Source: Aeromonas jandaei
GTDB lineage: Bacteria > Pseudomonadota > Gammaproteobacteria > Enterobacterales > Aeromonadaceae
Direction: 5' to 3'
Assembly: GCF_037890695.1 (NCBI RefSeq)
Contig: NZ_CP149571.1
Span: forward strand, 4,370,001 to 4,434,000
Length of the DNA: 64,000 bases
Below the pieces are notes generated by a model. That model had not been told where the DNA came from. It searched no databases and saw only the letters and a program-made list of their open reading frames with translations. Shown here piece after piece: positions 27,889 through 35,791 of this stretch. Position numbers and translations under genes: made by a program. Positions within the stretch are counted from its first letter, which is position 1, and every line of letters starts with the position of its first letter.

Positions 27889-29043
27889 TCAGGCCGTAGC
27901 CCCCTCCTGCGCAGAGGGGGCAAAGGGTCGCAACCGCAGGAAGAAAACCGGCAAGACCACCAGCACCATCAGGAAGAAGATGCCGCCGCCAAGGGGCTCG
28001 AACAGCATGCCGCAGAGTGCCATCAGAGCCGCTACCGTCATGCCAAGACCCAGCGCTGCGTAGAGGGACTGGGTCGGGATCAACTGCTCGGCCGGTAACT
28101 GACGAGTCATGAAGCGCACCGCCCCGAGATGGCTCACCCCGAAAGTCACCGCGTGGAGCAGTTGCCCCAGCACCAACACCCACAGCTCGGTCGACGCCCC
28201 CAGCAATACCCAGCGCACCACGCAACCGATGGCTCCGGCGATAAAGAGGCTCTGCGCCCCGAAGCGTTGCAGGAAGCGCTTGTCGGCGGCGAACATACAG
28301 ATCTCGGCCACCACCCCGATCGCCCAGAGATAGCCGATGATGGTGCCGCTATATCCTTGCGCCTTCCAGTAGATGGCACTGAAACCGTAATAGGCGGCGT
28401 GGCTTCCCTGCAGCAGCGCTGTCAGCAACAGGAAGCTGCGCACCGGCGCGCTGCGCAGGGTCGCCAGCAGGGATGCCTTGGCGCGATCCCCCTGCACATC
28501 CTGTGGCGCGGGACTAAGTGGCAGCCAGCTGAGCAGCAGCATCAGCACCAGCCCCGCCACCATGGTGTGCAAAATCCAGTCGCTGCCGAAGTTGCCCACC
28601 AGCGCCCCCACCAGGGTAGAGGCGACGATAAAGGCAAACGAACCGCACAGCCGCACCTTGCCGTAGTCGATGTGCGCCTGCACCACCATGCGGGTTGCCA
28701 GCGCCTCACCCACCGGCATCAGGGTCGGGTAGATAAAGTTGGCAATCAGAGTAAGGCCGACCAGCCACCAGAGGTGATGGCTGAGATAGAAGCCAAGGAA
28801 GGCGAGCAGGCTGAGCAGGCTGAGCAATCGAGTAACCGGCAGCAGATGGCCCGCCCCCTTGATCTGCCCCATCACCATCAGGTTGCCGGCAAAGCGGATC
28901 GCCATCCCAGCCCCCAGCAGGAGACCAATCATCTCGGCGCTGACGCCCACCCCCTCCAGCCAGAGCGACCAGAACGGCAAGTAAGCGCCGTAGACGAAAT
29001 AGAAGGCGCCGAAAAAGAGCGCTAACCATGAGAACGCGGGCAT
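27889..29043 (-). CDS. HcaT-like major facilitator transporter
   Basis: The 384-residue inner-membrane protein has 12 predicted helices and the opening LALFFGAFYFVYGAYLPFWSLWL typical of the phenylpropionate transporter HcaT and its LacY-related group. GKVRLCGSFAFIVAS between helices 4 and 5 is the family's conserved R-x-x-G-S signature. Size agrees with HcaT (about 380). Substrate cannot be assigned: no aromatic-acid catabolic genes lie nearby. It is monocistronic, with a convergent gene downstream. Confidence 0.85.
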   Translation of the reverse strand: MPAFSWLALFFGAFYFVYGAYLPFWSLWLEGVGVSAEMIGLLLGAGMAIRFAGNLMVMGQIKGAGHLLPVTRLLSLLSLLAFLGFYLSHHLWWLVGLTLIANFIYPTLMPVGEALATRMVVQAHIDYGKVRLCGSFAFIVASTLVGALVGNFGSDWILHTMVAGLVLMLLLSWLPLSPAPQDVQGDRAKASLLATLRSAPVRSFLLLTALLQGSHAAYYGFSAIYWKAQGYSGTIIGYLWAIGVVAEICMFAADKRFLQRFGAQSLFIAGAIGCVVRWVLLGASTELWVLVLGQLLHAVTFGVSHLGAVRFMTRQLPAEQLIPTQSLYAALGLGMTVAALMALCGMLFEPLGGGIFFLMVLVVLPVFFLRLRPFAPSAQEGATA

Positions 29044-29156
29044 AGATCCTCTGCAACCGGATGACGGGAGCAGAATGATAACTCATCCGCCCCCGCAGAT
29101 CCCGATGGAAACCCCGCTAAGAAATCGAAAAAACTTCAATAAAATTGAACTATTAC

Positions 29157-29240
29157 CGAAGAGGCGGGGTCTACTTGGTAACACCTCCTCCTGGTTAGTG
29201 TTGCAATCCTTCCACCCGCCCATGGCGGGTTTCTTTTTTG
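29157..29240 (+). ncRNA. Candidate small RNA with C-rich seed and orphan terminator
   Basis: A strong terminator (ACCCGCC-CAT-GGCGGGT then TTCTTTTTT, 29214-29239) lies on the plus strand. No plus-strand gene precedes it: hcaT points the other way. The preceding 55 nt include ACACCTCCTCC, complementary to Shine-Dalgarno sequences, and TATTAC at 29151-29156 as a possible -10, but no good -35 box. Length and layout fit an Hfq-type sRNA. Nothing else supports it. The remainder of 29044-29456 holds no convincing gene. Confidence 0.35.
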
Positions 29241-29370
29241 TCCCCTAATCACTTTTTTCATCACCAGGATCTGCATCTCGGATTCAAATTTAAATCCATC
29301 CTCACAACGAAAAATCATCTGGATACAACAAATCTTCGAACTATCCTGCACCAAAACTATTTGTAGCGAT

Positions 29371-29396
29371 AAAAAACACCGGCGTTAAGCCGGTGT
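29371..29396 (-). terminator. Terminator at the 3' end of the T6SS-linked gene run
   Basis: CACCGGC-TTAAC-GCCGGTG followed by a six-T run on the minus strand, about 60 bp after the stop of the LprI-like gene. Confidence 0.85.
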
Positions 29397-29456
29397 CAGG
29401 TAATATCAACTCACTATATAGTGCCAAAAACTTTAGTAATGCATAAATAGAGGAAC

Positions 29457-30257
29457 TTATTTCTGGACACTCAAATATTTTATCCTAGCCTTGGTCATCT
29501 CGGTTTGGCACTCATACAGTTCCACTTTACCAGATATTGACAAGTTCTGATTATTTACAGATTCAATATTACCGCAATCATTCTCCTTCTGCCATACCCA
29601 AGAAATCTGTTCATTTTTCATCGATGCTCTAAAAGATGCTGGAATAGCTTTCCAGATTTTATTCAAGCGGGCATCTTCAGCTTCATAAGCCTGCTTGGCG
29701 ATGGCAACTCGAGATGGGTCATTTCGTTTAACAATATCATCTTTAGTGATCGTCAAGTATGATGCCTTGGCTAATGACATTGGGGCATAATAAGTCTCCC
29801 CTAAAGCGACAGAAATGTCTTTTTCATTATCGGCCAGCCTTGCTTTATAAGAAACACCATTCCACGTAACATTGCCATTTTTATACAACCCATGACTTTC
29901 TCTAATAAACTCAGAGAACACGTCCGGGGCTTTCTGTGCTAACTCCCTGACTTCAACAGGAACAGTCATTGATACGGTCGCTACACATCGTAACTCTTGT
30001 GATGAATCACTTGTAGTCGAAACATCAGAGATGCTAACGGGAATTTTTTCGACTTGACTTTGAAAGAAATCGAGTTTTTCTGGTGATACTGACATCCTCG
30101 ACAAGGCATTATCACGCAGAGCCTCTGTTAATGCGTTTACCGCATCCTCACGACCACATTTGAAAGGCTGCTTTTCCTCTTTCGAGTCAAAAATACCAGC
30201 GTTGACAGCACTAGACAATACCAATGAAGACACAATAAAAAGTAATTTTATATTCAT
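29457..30257 (-). CDS. Exported protein with LprI/DUF1311-like C-terminal domain (possible lysozyme inhibitor)
   Basis: The 266-residue protein has a signal peptide at 1-20 (SSAVNA). The middle region is not recognised. The C-terminal about 75 residues read RLNKIWKAIPASFRASMKNE, WVWQKENDC, then a Cys-containing YECQTEMTKARIKYL. That matches the spacing of the LprI/DUF1311 pattern (Leu-rich helix, W-x-x-x-R/E-D-x-C, then C-x-x-x-x-T-x-x-R-x-x-x-L). LprI-type proteins inhibit lysozyme in the periplasm. Its place at the end of a T6SS peptidoglycan-hydrolase cluster makes an immunity or anti-lysozyme role plausible (inference). Base composition is AT-rich like the rest of this island. An octamer minisatellite lies about 105 bp before its start. 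Confidence 0.6.
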   Translation of the reverse strand: MNIKLLFIVSSLVLSSAVNAGIFDSKEEKQPFKCGREDAVNALTEALRDNALSRMSVSPEKLDFFQSQVEKIPVSISDVSTTSDSSQELRCVATVSMTVPVEVRELAQKAPDVFSEFIRESHGLYKNGNVTWNGVSYKARLADNEKDISVALGETYYAPMSLAKASYLTITKDDIVKRNDPSRVAIAKQAYEAEDARLNKIWKAIPASFRASMKNEQISWVWQKENDCGNIESVNNQNLSISGKVELYECQTEMTKARIKYLSVQK

Positions 30258-30361
30258 AACTCACTCGACTATTAACATTAGAACCTAATATATAAAAGCA
30301 TTACAGAAATTGATAAATATATTATAAAAACAAACTCATCTACTTAAACTCACCCTAACCC

Positions 30362-30447
30362 CCTAAACTCCTAAACTCCTAAACTCCTAAACTCCTAAAC
30401 TCCTAAACTCCTAAACTCCTAAACTCCTAAACTCCTAAACTCCTAAA
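30362..30447. repeat. Octamer minisatellite, 10.75 copies of CCTAAACT
   Basis: Ten perfect tandem copies of CCTAAACT followed by CCTAAA; a degenerate unit precedes it. On the minus (transcribed) strand each unit reads AGTTTAGG, so AGGAG recurs every 8 nt. It lies between the stop of the gene at 30470 and the start of the LprI-like gene, 105 bp from the latter's ATG. It is not in coding sequence. Confidence 0.98.
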
Positions 30448-30469
30448 GAGGATTGTTATAAACTAAAAT

Positions 30470-30880
30470 TTATTTTTCAGTCATTAGATACCATTTGCTC
30501 TTATCATTCAGCAACTGACTATTTAAATAAACCCCATTGCTCATTATTTTTATTTTAAACTGTGGGGATGGATATTCACAATAATATTCTTTTCCATTAA
30601 CTGATGTATTCCATGAGAGATATACAATATCATCTTTATTTTTGACAATATAATTACCATCACAAGAATACATGGAATGCCATGATTTTATTTTTAAAAA
30701 AGCTTTGTCGCCATTTATATTGAATATATACGTCTGGCTAGCAGCACAACCATCAATTAACTCTTCTTGTTTTTGATTTATGATTAATTTAGTATTCAAT
30801 ACAATTGAATATGCCTTGACCGAAAAAAAACAAAAGCATATAAAAAACCACTTATTACCTTTTTGTAAACAATCATTCAT
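30470..30880 (-). CDS. Small exported or membrane-anchored hypothetical protein, T6SS island
   Basis: From the ATG at 30880 the product is 136 residues with a hydrophobic stretch (FFICFCFFSVKAYS) resembling a signal peptide or anchor, then a beta-rich domain with four cysteines that could form disulphides (DGCAAS, MYSCDG, YYCEY). An in-frame ATG at 30916 gives 12 extra residues that do not look like a signal sequence. Neither start has a clear ribosome site. I do not recognise the family. It lies within the run of small exported proteins behind the T6SS effector gene and has the same AT-rich codon use. Confidence 0.55.
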   Translation of the reverse strand: MNDCLQKGNKWFFICFCFFSVKAYSIVLNTKLIINQKQEELIDGCAASQTYIFNINGDKAFLKIKSWHSMYSCDGNYIVKNKDDIVYLSWNTSVNGKEYYCEYPSPQFKIKIMSNGVYLNSQLLNDKSKWYLMTEK

Positions 30881-31097
30881 ACATAAATCTATCACATTCA
30901 GGTTTGATATTATCATATGCTAAGGACCTGTAAATATACTGACAACTCCGCTATCAATGATGTAATATCAAACTAGATACAACGCTCGAGACCAATCGCC
31001 TGGATCAAACAGAGATATACTCAACCTTAAGTTTCATCCGCTATATTACATCCCCCCTCAGATGCACGATGGCCGACCATTTAGGATTAGATTTTTA

Positions 31098-31919
31098 TCA
31101 AGATTTCTCATCGGGAAATTCTTGTCCAATATTAATTGATGAAACCAGCCCATCTTTAATATCATACGAGATAAAATAATTACCTAATCTATAGGTCAGC
31201 CTAGAAACATCATCCAATAAATTTTTAGATTTATACTTACCTTTTACATCAATTACTGTGTCACCCACACCAATCCCTCTTGCTGTAAAATAGCCATGCT
31301 CACTTATCAGGATTGATGTCAATCTATAACTATTATCAATATTCTGCATTCTTTTATCATATGAAACATTTGATGATATAATTTCACCAAATGGATATAT
31401 GTGACTATAATATTTATACAATCCACCTACTGCATTTGGATAACTACCAACAAAAAACGTTTCATGCTTCCCCGTTATATTACTCAACAGCTCTGAGATT
31501 GTATTTATGGAAATCCAGCGTTCATTCACATATATAGAAAAGTCAGCTATTGATATTTTTTCACCTGCATTGATGGAATGGAGATTATAAGGAACAAGAT
31601 CTTCTTTATTAACCCATCCATACACTGAATTTCCTTTCTGAGATACATACTCGACATAGTAAAAAGCATTATATAAGGAAAAAACATAAACTAGATCCCC
31701 TTTAACTATGAATATCTCTTTTTGTCTACAGGATGCATTAGGATACGAATAAAACCACACCCTTTTTTCATTTGCAGAAAATATTGCACTTCCACCCGGC
31801 ACCATATCTGTCTTGGCATGTAGTTGAGAAGCAGGAACCTCTTCCGGAGATAAGCATTGATATGCATAACTGGTCGAATTAAAAATAAACACAACCACAA
31901 AAACAAGAAAGAAACGCAT
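31098..31919 (-). CDS. Exported hypothetical protein with SH3-like region, T6SS island
   Basis: The 273-residue protein has a clear signal peptide (1-19, ending SYA). Residues about 35-108 (GGSAIFSANEKRVWFYSYPN ... GDLVYVFSLYNAFYYVEYV ... VYGWVNKEDLVPY) have the alternating pattern and closing G-W-V-x-x-x-D-L of bacterial SH3b domains, which bind cell-wall peptides. The C-terminal half includes a beta-rich region with GIGVGDTVIDVKGKY. Function unknown. Periplasmic location and neighbourhood suggest a cell-wall-associated accessory or immunity role (inference). The 460 bp downstream (31920-32379) contain no gene. Confidence 0.6.
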   Translation of the reverse strand: MRFFLVFVVVFIFNSTSYAYQCLSPEEVPASQLHAKTDMVPGGSAIFSANEKRVWFYSYPNASCRQKEIFIVKGDLVYVFSLYNAFYYVEYVSQKGNSVYGWVNKEDLVPYNLHSINAGEKISIADFSIYVNERWISINTISELLSNITGKHETFFVGSYPNAVGGLYKYYSHIYPFGEIISSNVSYDKRMQNIDNSYRLTSILISEHGYFTARGIGVGDTVIDVKGKYKSKNLLDDVSRLTYRLGNYFISYDIKDGLVSSINIGQEFPDEKS

Positions 31920-32285
31920 TGCAGATACCTATCTATACCTATACGCCCATGTTATTTTGATACCTAATAGCCAGAAAAACATTTAAAAACAAACTAGAAT
32001 CAACTTTATTCCCTGTAAAAACTTACCTTAACAAATAACGAGAATAAATTTAAAAAAATAAAAACCACTCGCACATTGACCACCACAAATAAATTAGGTT
32101 ACACATGTTAAACTTAAGTGATAAAGCAAGCCTAGACCGTCATATAAAAACATAAGGAGTCTTTACCAACAAGTAATATGTAATCAAATTCAATAAGTAT
32201 ATTTTGATAGAACCAAATACCACCCAATTATCATATGCAAGACAAACTTAAGAATGGTTTCAAAATTTATTTTTTGGGAGAGGGA

Positions 32286-32318
32286 AGTAAGACTCTGGTA
32301 TGAATCCAGTGTCTTACT
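32286..32318. other. Inverted repeat in the 460-bp AT-rich gap 31920-32379
   Basis: AGTAAGACTCTGG and CCAGTGTCTTACT pair over 13 bp with one mismatch around a 7-nt loop, downstream of the gene at 32380. No clear T-run, so possibly a weak terminator. Nothing else was seen in this gap. Confidence 0.4.
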
Positions 32319-32379
32319 GTAATCTAACTTATATATATATTTAATGTAAAGCTTACGACATTAATCGCTAAATTAACAA

Positions 32380-32742
32380 TCAGCCTTTCTTTGACAAGGG
32401 GGATTGTGAGTCAAAACATTTTCTTAACTTATTTTTTATTGATTCATCGTATTGCAGTTTTATCTTATCTTCAAGGTAAGCAGATGTATTCCATAATGAT
32501 GCATCAGAATAAATGTATGATGCCCATCCAATACTACCACTGCCATCAGTGTCATAAGTCAATTGCATACTAACTTCTTGGCCATCATCAGAATCTACAA
32601 TAACATTTACATCCTTAGCCGCAACATATATAAAATCATAATTACTACTGCGAACCGCATCCGCCAAATAGTCATAACATTGCAAATTATTGCCAGCGAT
32701 TGCAACATGAGAGAAAAAAATAATAAAAAACAATATTCTCAT
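32380..32742 (-). CDS. Small exported protein, candidate immunity protein of the T6SS effector
   Basis: The 120-residue protein has a signal peptide (1-16, ending AIA). The mature part contains two cysteines (LQCYDY and RKCFDS) likely to form a disulphide, and mixed beta/alpha content. Its ATG overlaps the stop codon of the 862-residue effector gene by 4 nt (ATGA), so the two are translationally coupled. Tight coupling plus periplasmic export is the usual layout of an immunity gene behind a T6SS peptidoglycan hydrolase. The immunity role is inferred; no family was recognised. Terminal KKG and AT-rich codons match the neighbours. Confidence 0.6.
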   Translation of the reverse strand: MRILFFIIFFSHVAIAGNNLQCYDYLADAVRSSNYDFIYVAAKDVNVIVDSDDGQEVSMQLTYDTDGSGSIGWASYIYSDASLWNTSAYLEDKIKLQYDESIKNKLRKCFDSQSPLSKKG

Positions 32743-35327
32743 TTTATGTCCTTAAATGAATCACTAATTTTTGGCTTTATCTTAGATATATATTCTTTAT
32801 ATACCTTTTGAACATTAGCATCAGATGCATTGTGCCAACGGGCCCAATTTCCATCATGTTTATTAATATAGAAAACTTTATATTCCATTGCGGCAAGAAC
32901 CGAAGGGAATTTAATAAATGTTTTTTTCTTATTCGTCACCTGAACATTTCCACCCAAACCACTTTTCCCTTTATTTTCAAATGCACTCCAAGTTCCGACA
33001 GGTTTATACGACGGATTTTTTTCAAAAAAAGATTTATCCCAGCCATAGTAAGGTGGGTTACCAAATGCCTCCATTCCCCCTGTGCCGCAATGTTGATATT
33101 GAAGTGATTTAAAATGTCCGGTTTCATCACGATACATACGTTCAACAACTACCGCCATATCATAACCATATTTATTATATATGGACCGCAATGCTTCTTC
33201 TGCATCAGCATAGGTAAACAACCCTCTGCTTATTTTTTGCGAAACAGAAAAATCTAATAAAGATAGAGGATGTAAGTGCCATACTTTTGGCCCATCTATT
33301 TTTTTATTTTTTAATATATGCATCCACCCAATGCTTTCAACACGCTCAACTTCATGGGTAATAAGCCCCGGCAGTTCAGTCACTTCACTAAATATGCTTT
33401 TAAATCGTTCCATCATAACTTTTGAAGTGGGTGCCCACCACTCACTACTATGCTTCACCACCATCCCTTTAACTCGGTCATAGTTCTCTATGCTATCGAC
33501 GGTATTCTCCAGCTTTTTAACTGTAAGCTCATTATTTTTCAACTCTTTATCATCTGAAGCATGACGATACAGGTTCAGGAAAAATGGGGGGATTTTAGCA
33601 GGATCCAGGGCACCATCACTATCAGAGCCATCAATCAGCGTGAAGCCTTTATCCTTCCACTCTTTGCTACTAACTACTGCCTCTGCTCGTGGATCGTCGC
33701 TAAACAGCTCAAGGTGAACCATGTGCTTGCTCGACATTCCCCCTTCGGTAGAAGTTGGCGTTTCGTACATTCCTAGATAGCCAATAGTCTCGCCAGCACG
33801 AATTGGTACTGGTGTAGGCAATTCATACAGCTTACCCAAGTGAGTAGGCTCTTGGCGCTTAATCTCAATATTCTCTTCTTCTACACATAACCAAACAGGG
33901 CGACCAAGAGGCTGTACGACACAACGAGCCATTCGCCGCGCTCTACCGCGAACTTCCTGCCACTCGCACCTATGTGCATCAAAGCTGATCAGACTTCCGG
34001 CTGGTACACTAAAAACACTGTCACCAGCTACATAATGTCCTGTTTTCCCTTTTTGAGCTTTGGGGTCGGCACGACCAACCATATCTTCTTTCACACGAGC
34101 TTCTATTTTGTCATATACCCACATAGGTCTAACAATGTTGCCAACTTTCTCTATCGCGCTTGGGTCTTGTGCCATCCAAAGGCTATCCATTCCTTTTATG
34201 GCCAAGACCTCTTTGCTACTAGCACCATTACTCAGTACCTTTATACGAGCAAATTCGAACTCCCCTTGACCTGTTACATAACCACGTTGTGCAGTAACAC
34301 CTTCGACAAGTTCGAATTCCTCTCCCGCTTTCAAGGTTAGTGCGGGAGGTTGGTAATCATGATTCGGTACACTATGACGCACCCGCCATCCCTTTTTTAA
34401 CCGATAGCGGCTGTTTTTCGGCCATTTATCCCAAGGACATAAATGCATATATAGTGTGTAATAGGTAAACCCATTATCTTCTGTACCCCCCCCTTTTTCA
34501 GAACTGTTCTCTTTCTGCGTAGAACCTTTATTTCCCCCTGCTGACTTGGGTTGTTTGAAATGATGACGAACCAAGCAAAAAGAATTGGAATAGCGATATT
34601 CCTGCCCTTTAAAATTGCTGACAAGATAGTCAGGCATCATTCGAAAAGCTACAACCTCACCATCAGCCATGCATCGAATAGGATGAATATCTTTGACCCA
34701 AGGTGCTTTTTCATCACTAATATGAATACCGCCATGCCAAGTGTTTAGGCCCAATAGATAATTAGCTTCAGCTCCTAAAAGTGAAGCTAACGATTTGGCA
34801 TCCTTAAACTCCTTTCCATCAGCTTGGGCAATAGGTAAACAAGGTGAAGCGATGGGTTTAACATCTATAGGATTGCTATTGCTAGTCGCACCTTTATTAG
34901 CCCACCACTCTTGAGGGTTGACAATTTTTCCAGAGGAATCTTTTATCTGATAATGAATATGCATTGCATATTGATTTTCCTTTTGTGGTCCTCTGCCACC
35001 CATTCTGCCAATCGGGGTAATCCCAGCTTTAACAGACTCCCCTTCTTTGACATTTTGCGATTGCAGGTGGAGAATCTCATGACTAAAACCTTTATTGTCC
35101 AGTATTTTTACTGTGCCAAATAAACCACCTGAATATGAAATCGTACCATCAACGGGTGAAAAGGCTGCGGGATGTTGCATATTAACCCCCGTCTGCCCAC
35201 CTATATAATTGAAATCAACACCTTTATGTGGCCCTGATGCTCTTTTTTCACCAAAAGGGGCTGTGATATGTGGCTTCTTTCCATCGCGAGGAGGAAGTAT
35301 CAAATTCATGGCAATATCAAAAGACAT
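32739..35327 (-). CDS. T6SS peptidoglycan-hydrolase effector: M23-like endopeptidase/amidase domain plus C-terminal lysozyme-like domain
   Basis: The 862-residue protein has no signal peptide. Residues 1-140 form an M23/LytM-type domain with HKGVDF (His34, Asp38), LHLQS (His87) and HIHYQ (His123/His125), the usual zinc set. Residues about 190-365 look like a second, degenerate copy (TWHGGIHISD, MADGEVVAFRM, TLYMHL), and about 430-550 may be a third beta module (VHLELFSDDP). From about 600 on a different, helical domain follows (VKHSSEWW, KVWHLHPLSLLDF, MYRDETGHFKSLQYQHCGTG), resembling lysozyme-like C-termini of T6SS effectors. The layout recalls TseP of Aeromonas dhakensis, described as a dual amidase/lysozyme effector; this is from memory and unchecked. 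It lies behind vgrG with one small gene between and would be delivered to the periplasm of rival cells. The catalytic acid of the C-terminal domain was not assigned. Confidence 0.8.
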   Translation of the reverse strand: MSFDIAMNLILPPRDGKKPHITAPFGEKRASGPHKGVDFNYIGGQTGVNMQHPAAFSPVDGTISYSGGLFGTVKILDNKGFSHEILHLQSQNVKEGESVKAGITPIGRMGGRGPQKENQYAMHIHYQIKDSSGKIVNPQEWWANKGATSNSNPIDVKPIASPCLPIAQADGKEFKDAKSLASLLGAEANYLLGLNTWHGGIHISDEKAPWVKDIHPIRCMADGEVVAFRMMPDYLVSNFKGQEYRYSNSFCLVRHHFKQPKSAGGNKGSTQKENSSEKGGGTEDNGFTYYTLYMHLCPWDKWPKNSRYRLKKGWRVRHSVPNHDYQPPALTLKAGEEFELVEGVTAQRGYVTGQGEFEFARIKVLSNGASSKEVLAIKGMDSLWMAQDPSAIEKVGNIVRPMWVYDKIEARVKEDMVGRADPKAQKGKTGHYVAGDSVFSVPAGSLISFDAHRCEWQEVRGRARRMARCVVQPLGRPVWLCVEEENIEIKRQEPTHLGKLYELPTPVPIRAGETIGYLGMYETPTSTEGGMSSKHMVHLELFSDDPRAEAVVSSKEWKDKGFTLIDGSDSDGALDPAKIPPFFLNLYRHASDDKELKNNELTVKKLENTVDSIENYDRVKGMVVKHSSEWWAPTSKVMMERFKSIFSEVTELPGLITHEVERVESIGWMHILKNKKIDGPKVWHLHPLSLLDFSVSQKISRGLFTYADAEEALRSIYNKYGYDMAVVVERMYRDETGHFKSLQYQHCGTGGMEAFGNPPYYGWDKSFFEKNPSYKPVGTWSAFENKGKSGLGGNVQVTNKKKTFIKFPSVLAAMEYKVFYINKHDGNWARWHNASDANVQKVYKEYISKIKPKISDSFKDIK

Positions 35328-35339
35328 ATTTACCTCCGC

Positions 35340-35738
35340 CTACATCGAATGGTCAGTTATTTTTACAAGATACCAACACTTGTCCTTTTCGGAAAAAGAC
35401 AAGGATACTTGATAACCGGCATCATTCCCATTGATATCAACCACTAAATTATTCCTGTCGATTTTCACCTCTCTTTCCCCATCATTCCCTTTACTACTTA
35501 CAATAGGAAAATCTGACAATTTAAAAAAGCGAGACTCTTTTACCTCTTTAACATCATCATCCAAATCTTGATAAAAAACAATATTAACAGGCTTCATTGT
35601 ATATCTAGTTTGAACTTCAACATCATTAATGAAAATTCGAGAAAAGTTATCGAAGTCGCCAGCGGGACAAGACTCCGCAGCGCATCGGAACGAGATGAAA
35701 ATAAATATAAGCAGCTTAAATATTTGTGGGATTTTCAT
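35340..35738 (-). CDS. Small exported protein between vgrG and the effector gene
   Basis: The 132-residue protein has a signal peptide (about 1-21, RCAAES). The mature part is beta-rich with two cysteines (ESCPAGD and DKCWYL) and ends WYLVKITDHSM. That C-terminal W-x-L-V-K-I-x-D pattern looks like a conserved fold ending, but I cannot name the family. It lies 12 bp before the effector start and 53 bp after the vgrG stop, all on one strand. As a periplasmic protein in a T6SS operon it is either a second immunity protein or an accessory factor. It is not a DUF4123-type cytoplasmic chaperone, because it carries an export signal. Confidence 0.6.
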   Translation of the reverse strand: MKIPQIFKLLIFIFISFRCAAESCPAGDFDNFSRIFINDVEVQTRYTMKPVNIVFYQDLDDDVKEVKESRFFKLSDFPIVSSKGNDGEREVKIDRNNLVVDINGNDAGYQVSLSFSEKDKCWYLVKITDHSM

Positions 35739-35791
35739 GAAAACTCCAGACTTAAAAATTTAAATAATAAATTTCAAAAGACATTTTAACC

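Noticed and set aside
29136..29354. 72-codon minus-strand ORF before the LprI-like gene
   Set aside because: It crosses the orphan terminator hairpin, lacks a ribosome site, and its product shows no protein-like pattern.
30362..30447. Octamer repeat as a CRISPR array or replication iteron set
   Set aside because: No spacers, units too short for CRISPR, and no replication initiator gene nearby; it is a simple minisatellite.
35340..35738. T6SS adaptor/chaperone (DUF4123 type) for the effector
   Set aside because: The protein begins with a clear export signal and is only 132 residues, unlike cytoplasmic adaptors.
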